A stretch of DNA of 9,299 nucleotides from an archaeon (lineage in GTDB: Archaea; Aenigmatarchaeota; Aenigmatarchaeia; CG10238-14; SCSR01), in contig SCSR01000046.1 of the NCBI GenBank assembly GCA_004297575.1, positions 1-9,299 on the forward strand, read 5' to 3'. A program made the position numbers and the translations under genes. Below, in pieces: positions 4,468-9,299 of this stretch. The notes under the pieces are model-generated. The model did not search any database and had not been told where the DNA came from. It saw nothing but the letters and a program-made list of their open reading frames with translations. Every line of letters begins with the position of its first letter. Positions within the stretch are counted from its first letter, which is position 1.

Positions 4468-6174
4468 ATGCAACCGAACGACCCACACGATCCTTCTGAG
4501 AGGTCTGGCGGCAACGAATCCTACACTCCGATACCTGACGGCTACAAGGTCGGCAAAACAAAGTTCATCATCGTCACAGGCTCTGTCATGTCCGGCGTGG
4601 GCAAGGGAACGTTCACAGGATGCCTCGGGACACTGCTCAGCTTGGAAGGATTGAGGGTTTCGCCTGTAAAGTTTGACGGTTATCTTAATTATGACGCAGG
4701 GACGATGAACCCGTTCAGGCATGGCGAGGTGTTTGTGCTCAACGACGGGACTGAGGGCGACCTTGACCTTGGCTCTTATGAGAGATACCTGAACCGAGAC
4801 ATTACAAAAGACAATTACCTGACTGGCGGGAAGATTTTCAAGACCATCATAGATAAGGAACGTGCCGGGAAATACTTGGGAAGGGACGTGCAGTTCATCC
4901 CGCATGTGACTGGGGAAATCAAAAAATTCCTGCGTGAGCTTGCAATCAAGGACAACTCGGATATTGTCTTGGTAGAAGTCGGCGGGACGATCGGGGATTT
5001 GGAGAATTCCTATTTTGTAGAAGCAATGCGCGAACTTAGGTACGAGGAAGGCAGGAACAACGTCATGTTTGTCAACGTCACTTATGTCATCGAGCCGAAC
5101 TCTTTGAATGAATTCAAAAGCAAGGCAGCGCAGATAGGCATCAGGCAATTGATGGCGCTGGGCGTGCAACCGGATATCGTCGTGGCGCGCTCGCAGCATC
5201 CTGTCACGCAGAAGATAAAGGAAAAGCTCAGCATTTTTGCAGATGTGCCGGTAGACCGCGTGTACAATCTTTATGACATGGGGAACATTTACGAGATACC
5301 GCTGGTGCTCAAGGAGCTTGGCATAGACAAGGCTATTTTCCAGATACTGAACACTTCAGAAAAGCCCAACAAGGACAAGGTGCTGAACATGAAGAACTGG
5401 CGAGAGCTTGTGGACAAGATAAAGAGTGCCAAGCGCAAGGTGACGATCGCAATTGTCGGCAAGTATACGGACGTGCAGGATTCGTACCTGAGTGTCATCA
5501 AGGCATTGGAGCATGCAGCGCCGTATGCAGGAGTGAAGGTGAACATCAAATGGATAGAGTCCGGTGATATAGATGACAAGAAAATAAGCGTTGGTGATGC
5601 GCTTAAGGATGTTGACGGGCTGATTGTGCCTGGAGGTTTCGGAAGCAGGGGCGTCGAGGGAAAGATTGGAGTCATCAAGTATGCACGCGAGCACAATGTG
5701 CCGTACTTGGGATTGTGCTATGGCATGCAACTAGCAGTTGTGGAGTTTGCAAGGGACGTGTGCGGATTGAAAGGAGCGAACACGACCGAGGTAGACCCAA
5801 AGACCAAGTATCCTGTTATCGATATCATTCCTGACCAGGCTGAAAAGCTGAGCAAGTCGCAAGTCGGCGGGACGATGAGGTTAGGTGGCTATACTGCGAA
5901 GCTGAAGAAAGGCTCGCTTGCAAACAAGCTTTACGGACAGGAGACCGCTGTCGAAAGGCACAGGCATAGGTTCGAGCTTGCGCCTGCATTCCATGAGATC
6001 CTGGAAAAGAACGGCATGTCCATATCAGGAGTGTGGCCGAAGAGGAACCTGGCAGAGTTTGTCGAAATTCCTAGCCACAAATATTTCATCGCATCACAGG
6101 CGCATCTCGAGTTCACATCGCGCCCTCTCAGGCCGAGCCCGCTTTTCGTGGGATTGCTGAAGGCTTGCGTCTAA
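4468..6174 (+). CDS. pyrG: CTP synthase (glutamine-hydrolysing), 568 aa
   Basis: Makes CTP from UTP with ATP, using ammonia released from glutamine; a cytoplasmic tetramer in the family. Residues 32-300 are the synthase domain: the P-loop region is TGSVMSGVGKGTF (37-49), then KFDGYLNYDAGTMNPFRHGE, DGTEGDLDLGSYER, IPHVTGEIK and VEVGGTIGDLEN. Residues 324-568 are a class I glutaminase with C417 in GLCYGMQ and H546 and E548 in QAHLEF. ERHRHRFE and SRPLRPSPLFVG are intact. Deviations from the common form include GLCYG for GICLG, GYLNYDAG for PYLNVDPG, and KSKAAQ where KTKPTQ forms the UTP/CTP pocket. A polar 29-residue N-terminal extension precedes the catalytic domain and makes the protein longer than the usual ~535-550. 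The TATA distance supports ATG 4468. gatD follows after 33 bases. Confidence 0.96.
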   Translation: MQPNDPHDPSERSGGNESYTPIPDGYKVGKTKFIIVTGSVMSGVGKGTFTGCLGTLLSLEGLRVSPVKFDGYLNYDAGTMNPFRHGEVFVLNDGTEGDLDLGSYERYLNRDITKDNYLTGGKIFKTIIDKERAGKYLGRDVQFIPHVTGEIKKFLRELAIKDNSDIVLVEVGGTIGDLENSYFVEAMRELRYEEGRNNVMFVNVTYVIEPNSLNEFKSKAAQIGIRQLMALGVQPDIVVARSQHPVTQKIKEKLSIFADVPVDRVYNLYDMGNIYEIPLVLKELGIDKAIFQILNTSEKPNKDKVLNMKNWRELVDKIKSAKRKVTIAIVGKYTDVQDSYLSVIKALEHAAPYAGVKVNIKWIESGDIDDKKISVGDALKDVDGLIVPGGFGSRGVEGKIGVIKYAREHNVPYLGLCYGMQLAVVEFARDVCGLKGANTTEVDPKTKYPVIDIIPDQAEKLSKSQVGGTMRLGGYTAKLKKGSLANKLYGQETAVERHRHRFELAPAFHEILEKNGMSISGVWPKRNLAEFVEIPSHKYFIASQAHLEFTSRPLRPSPLFVGLLKACV

Positions 6175-6176
6175 AC

Positions 6177-6183
6177 TTTTAAT
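6177..6183 (+). promoter_or_regulatory. TATA-like box for gatD
   Basis: TTTTAAT directly after the pyrG stop is centred 28 bp before ATG 6208, again fitting a leaderless start. gatDE may thus be transcribed independently of pyrG. Confidence 0.4.
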
Positions 6184-6207
6184 CTTCCAAATCCTTAATT
6201 TAGTTTG

Positions 6208-7518
6208 ATGTATTCTGCACAGATAGAAAAGTTCCTCAAGGCGAAAAAAATCAGCATAGGCGACAGGGTGAAGGTCGGGCAGTACGAAGGCATCCTCATG
6301 CCCAGGATTGAATTGGGGGACACTTCCTCGTTGGTCATCAAGCTCGACAACGGCTACAACATCGGCGTCAAGTTCGACAAGAGCATGAAAAAGGTCAAGA
6401 CTGAATGGAGGGTTGAGAAACCGCAGGCCAAGACAGGTGTGACAAAGATTGTTTTTGATAAAAAGCTGCCTACGATTTCCATCATCGGCACTGGTGGCAC
6501 GATTGCTTCGAAAGTAGACTACAAGACAGGCGGCACTTCAGCGTCATTTCTGGCCGAGGATATAGCGAAACAGGTGCCTGACCTGAAGGAGATTGCAAAC
6601 ATACGCGCATGGCAGATAATGGAGATGGCGAGCGAAGACATGGTGCCGGATACGTGGGTGGAGATTGCCAAGGCTGTTGCAGAAGAGATCAACCAAGGAT
6701 CAAAAGGCATCATTGTCACGCATGGCACTGACACGTTGCATTACACAGCGGCTGCGCTAAGCTTCCTGCTGAAGGATCTGCCAGTGCCTGTTGCAGTAGT
6801 CGGGTCGCAGAGGAGCAGCGACAGGGGAAGCAGCGATACAGTACAGAATGTTTCTTGTGCTGCAAATTTTGTCGCAAACAGCGATGTCGCAGAAGTTTGC
6901 ACGGTCTTGCATGGGAGCGTGAATGATGATTTCTGTTTTGCAATACGTGGCACCAAGTCAAGGAAGATGCACACGAGCAGGAGGGACGCGTTCAAGGCTG
7001 TGAACGATGCCCCGATTGCAAAGATATGGTGGCAGGACAAGAGGATTGAAATTCTCAACAGCTACAAAAAACGCAATGATAAAAAAGTCTTGGTTGATGG
7101 AAAGATCGAAACCAAGGTAGCGTTGGTGAAATTCTTCGTAGGCATGGATCCGGATGTGCTGGACTTTTACAAGAAATACAAGGGAATCGTAATCGAAGGC
7201 ACGGGGCTCGGCCATGTAGCCACGCGGAGCAAGCTCTCACTGATACCGAAGATTGGAAAGATGATAAAGGCTGGGATACCTGTTGTGATGACATCGCAGA
7301 CGATATACGGCAGGACGCATCCGAGCGTATACAGGAACCTGAGGACGCTTTCGGAATTGGGGGTTATTTTTGTGGAGGATATGCTACCTGAAACTGCTTA
7401 CATAAAACTGATGCACATTTTGCCCAAGGCGAGGAACGTAGAAGATGTGAAGAAGCTGATGCAGACCAACATGGTCGGAGAAATAACTGAAAGGACTGAG
7501 GTTGTTTCATCTGAGTGA
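6208..7518 (+). CDS. gatD: Glu-tRNA(Gln) amidotransferase subunit D, 436 aa
   Basis: The amidase subunit of the archaeal GatDE complex. It releases ammonia from asparagine or glutamine and passes it to GatE, which amidates Glu-tRNA(Gln). Residues 1-70 are the small N-terminal beta domain typical of GatD (ISIGDRVKVGQYEGILMPRI). Residues 88-420 are a type I L-asparaginase fold. The catalytic set is complete: T98 in GTGGTIAS, T174 and D175 in VTHGTDTLHYTA, and K253 in KSRKMHTSRRDAF. GSQRSSDRGSSD and VIEGTGLGHVAT are also preserved. Length is normal for the family. ATG 6208 is chosen over a TTG three bases earlier because of the TATA spacing and the usual N-terminus. The stop overlaps the gatE start by 17 bases, as expected for a stoichiometric complex. 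Confidence 0.96.
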   Translation: MYSAQIEKFLKAKKISIGDRVKVGQYEGILMPRIELGDTSSLVIKLDNGYNIGVKFDKSMKKVKTEWRVEKPQAKTGVTKIVFDKKLPTISIIGTGGTIASKVDYKTGGTSASFLAEDIAKQVPDLKEIANIRAWQIMEMASEDMVPDTWVEIAKAVAEEINQGSKGIIVTHGTDTLHYTAAALSFLLKDLPVPVAVVGSQRSSDRGSSDTVQNVSCAANFVANSDVAEVCTVLHGSVNDDFCFAIRGTKSRKMHTSRRDAFKAVNDAPIAKIWWQDKRIEILNSYKKRNDKKVLVDGKIETKVALVKFFVGMDPDVLDFYKKYKGIVIEGTGLGHVATRSKLSLIPKIGKMIKAGIPVVMTSQTIYGRTHPSVYRNLRTLSELGVIFVEDMLPETAYIKLMHILPKARNVEDVKKLMQTNMVGEITERTEVVSSE

Positions 7519-8950
7519 AGACTATTCCAAGCTTGGTTTGAAAGCTGGGTTGGAATTGCATGTGCAGTTAGATACTGGGAAGAAATTATTTTGCAACTGC
7601 TCGACCAAGATGAAGGAAAAGCAGCCGATCGAGATCGTAGAAAGGAAATTGCATCCTGTTGCCAGCGAGCTCGGAACGGTTGACCAGGCGGCACAGTTTG
7701 AGTTTTTGAAAGGTAGGACGTTCTATTACCAGGCTTTCAAGGGCGAGAGTTGCTTGGTCGATTTGGACGAAGAGCCTATACATCCGTTGAATAGTGAAGC
7801 GTTGACGGTTGCATTGCAGGTTTCATTGCTTTTCAATTGTAAGATACCCAGCGAGATACAGGTGATGAGGAAGACTGTGATAGACGGCAGCAACACCAGC
7901 GGTTTCCAGCGAACAGCAGTCGTAGGGTTGAATGGTTATTTGGAATTCAGGGGAAAGAATGTGCCGATATCGCAGATCAGTCTGGAGGAGGATGCATGCG
8001 CAATTATTGGGGAAGAGGATGGCAGGGTAATGTACAAGCTCAACAGATTGGGAGTCCCGCTTGTAGAGGTGAGCACAGGATTGCTGGTCGGGTATACGCC
8101 TGAAGAGATTCAGGAGATCGCTTACATGATTGGAATCACATGCCGATCCACTGGGAAAATGAAACACGGCATAGGAAGCATCAGGCAGGACATGAATGTC
8201 AGCATAACGAAGGGTGCGCGCGTCGAGATAAAAGGCGTGCAGGAATTGGGAATTATGGCGAAGATTGTCGAGGGCGAAGTGAAGAGGCAGATGATTGAAA
8301 AGGCGAAAGAAGAGACAAGAACCGTGTTGCCTGATGGAAATACGAAATACATGAGGCCGTTGCCAGGGGCGAGCAGAATGTATCCAGAAACGGACATACC
8401 GCCAGTGCCAGTCAACACAAAATATCTGGCTGAAATCAAGAAATCATTGCCCGAGCCGCTGACGAAAAAGCTGCAGAGGTTCGAGAAGGAGCTGAAGTTG
8501 TCACAGCAATTGGCAAAAGAGATTCTGCGTTCTGATTATGTGGAGGTTTTCGAAAAAGTAAAAGGTGTGGAGCCGTCGATTGTTGCGAGCACATTCACCA
8601 ATGTTGTGAAGGATTTGGAAAGGTCTGGCGTGGAAATAAGCAACATCACGGACGAGAATTTCATGGATTTGTTCAACAATCTTGCTGAAAGGAAAATCGC
8701 AAAGGAAGCTATACCTGACATCCTGAGGATGCTTGCCGAAAATAATACGAAAAAGATCTCAGAAGTCGCAAAGAAGCTCGGGTTCACCACACTCACTCAT
8801 GCAGAGCTTGACAAGATAATTAGAGAGACTGTCAAGCCAGACATGCCATTCAACAAAGCCATAGGAATCGTGATGAGCAAGGTCAGAGGAAAGGCTGATG
8901 CACAGACTGTGATAAAGGCTGTTAAGAAATTCCTAGCTACTTCGGCTTGA
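7502..8950 (+). CDS. gatE: Glu-tRNA(Gln) amidotransferase subunit E, short form, 482 aa
   Basis: The kinase/transamidase subunit that phosphorylates and amidates Glu-tRNA(Gln). The GatB/GatE cradle domain is clear: LGLKAGLELHVQLDTGKKLF, LHPVASELGTVDQAA, LDEEPIHPLN, MRKTVIDGSNTSGFQRT, ISLEEDACAI and GVPLVEVSTG. VEIKGVQELG ends at residue 250. Helical and tail (YqeY-like) domains fill about 305-482, ending in VRGKADAQTVIKAVKKFL. Usual GatE has roughly 600-630 residues because an AspRS-like GAD domain is inserted between these parts. Here VEGEVKRQMIEKAKEETRTV runs straight into LPDGNTKYMRPLPGASRMYP, so that domain appears cleanly missing. The start is TTG 7502 inside gatD, with GAAAGGA a few bases upstream as a plausible ribosome site. 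The 3' end overlaps the convergent decarboxylase gene by 14 bases. Confidence 0.93.
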   Translation: MFHLSEDYSKLGLKAGLELHVQLDTGKKLFCNCSTKMKEKQPIEIVERKLHPVASELGTVDQAAQFEFLKGRTFYYQAFKGESCLVDLDEEPIHPLNSEALTVALQVSLLFNCKIPSEIQVMRKTVIDGSNTSGFQRTAVVGLNGYLEFRGKNVPISQISLEEDACAIIGEEDGRVMYKLNRLGVPLVEVSTGLLVGYTPEEIQEIAYMIGITCRSTGKMKHGIGSIRQDMNVSITKGARVEIKGVQELGIMAKIVEGEVKRQMIEKAKEETRTVLPDGNTKYMRPLPGASRMYPETDIPPVPVNTKYLAEIKKSLPEPLTKKLQRFEKELKLSQQLAKEILRSDYVEVFEKVKGVEPSIVASTFTNVVKDLERSGVEISNITDENFMDLFNNLAERKIAKEAIPDILRMLAENNTKKISEVAKKLGFTTLTHAELDKIIRETVKPDMPFNKAIGIVMSKVRGKADAQTVIKAVKKFLATSA

Positions 8951-9299
8951 CTGTTGCACGGAAAATATTGTAGAGGTCCATCAGCTCGTTAGGGTCTGCA
9001 ATCTTCAACACATCCAACTCCGGGTCGAACATCTCTGAGAACCTGTCCCTTCTCCTGATGAGTTTCTGCTCGCTGTTCTTTTTTATCATCACAACCGGCG
9101 GGCGCTTTAGCGTGTTGAAATTGGAGGCAAGCACAGTGCTGTAACCACCGCAATCCATCGCCATGATAAGGTCATCAGCAACGAGCTTTGGCAATTTCCT
9201 GTCTGCTGCGATGATATCCCTGTTGTCGCAAGTGCATCCGTTGATCGTTATTGTCTCTGTATTGGTATCATTCAATTTCGTTACAGGAACGATGTCATA
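8937..9299 (-). CDS. PLP-dependent amino-acid decarboxylase (fold type III), C-terminal part
   Basis: The frame is open to the right window edge, so only the last 120 residues are seen. They match the C-terminal beta-barrel of the alanine-racemase-fold decarboxylases (diaminopimelate, ornithine/lysine and related enzymes): YDIVPVT, NGCTCDNRDII, ADRKLPKLVADDLIMAMDCG, then GYSTVLASNFNTLKRPP. The active-site cysteine is C24 of the visible part. Diaminopimelate decarboxylases usually read CES-x-D here and bind the distal carboxylate through the Glu; this protein reads CDN-x-D, closer to the CDG-x-D of ornithine decarboxylases. However ASNFN with KRPP resembles the LysA SSNYN-x-RPR motif, so specificity stays open between lysine biosynthesis and polyamine formation. 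The PLP lysine lies outside the window. After the barrel come about 55 residues of charged tail (RRRDRFSEMFDPELDVLKI). Confidence 0.85.
   Translation of the reverse strand, partial: YDIVPVTKLNDTNTETITINGCTCDNRDIIAADRKLPKLVADDLIMAMDCGGYSTVLASNFNTLKRPPVVMIKKNSEQKLIRRRDRFSEMFDPELDVLKIADPNELMDLYNIFRATVKPK

Noticed and set aside
4456..5199. 247-codon minus-strand ORF opposite pyrG
   Set aside because: Antisense of a strongly conserved enzyme, with His/Cys/Arg-rich sequence resembling no family; its openness is due to the codon bias of pyrG.

Overview
The window looks like chromosomal DNA of an archaeon. It encodes both subunits of the archaea-only Glu-tRNA(Gln) amidotransferase GatDE, an RGG/TRAM RNA-binding protein and a DRG-like TGS GTPase. 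Several genes have an archaeal TATA-like box 24-28 bp before the start codon, as expected for leaderless transcripts. Genes are densely packed with short overlaps. A compact, uncultured (possibly DPANN-type) genome is plausible, but I cannot fix the lineage from sequence alone.

Layout. Positions 1-746 hold the 3' part of an IS4/IS5-type DDE transposase whose 5' end lies outside the window. Directly behind it come two small, AT-rich, unrecognised genes that converge: 758-1087 (+) and 1091-1252 (-, a 53-residue coiled-coil protein with a clear Shine-Dalgarno). Positions 1253-1750 hold no convincing long gene but are full of structure: a ~158-bp imperfect inverted repeat, another hairpin, three 15-bp direct repeats, a strong TATA/BRE promoter and a ~120-nt leader with a GNRA-type hairpin and a possible 27-codon ORF. 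This leader precedes the TRAM gene (1751-2128).

Positions 2183-3577 carry a membrane PH-domain protein and a TGS GTPase, six bases apart. Two minus-strand genes follow: an unknown basic protein (3574-3948) and a Nudix hydrolase (3986-4417). A 50-bp divergent promoter then separates the Nudix gene from the main plus-strand block pyrG-gatD-gatE (4468-8950). The window ends with the 3' part of a minus-strand PLP-dependent amino-acid decarboxylase (8937-9299).

How the genes fit together. The pyrG-gatD-gatE block contains two amidating systems: CTP synthase hydrolyses glutamine to aminate UTP, and GatDE hydrolyses an amide to convert Glu-tRNA(Gln) to Gln-tRNA(Gln). The most notable protein observation is that GatE is only about 480 residues and appears to lack the AspRS-like (GAD) insertion that normally distinguishes GatE from bacterial GatB. 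The most notable DNA observation is the structured, repeat-rich interval between the transposon-side genes and the TRAM gene.
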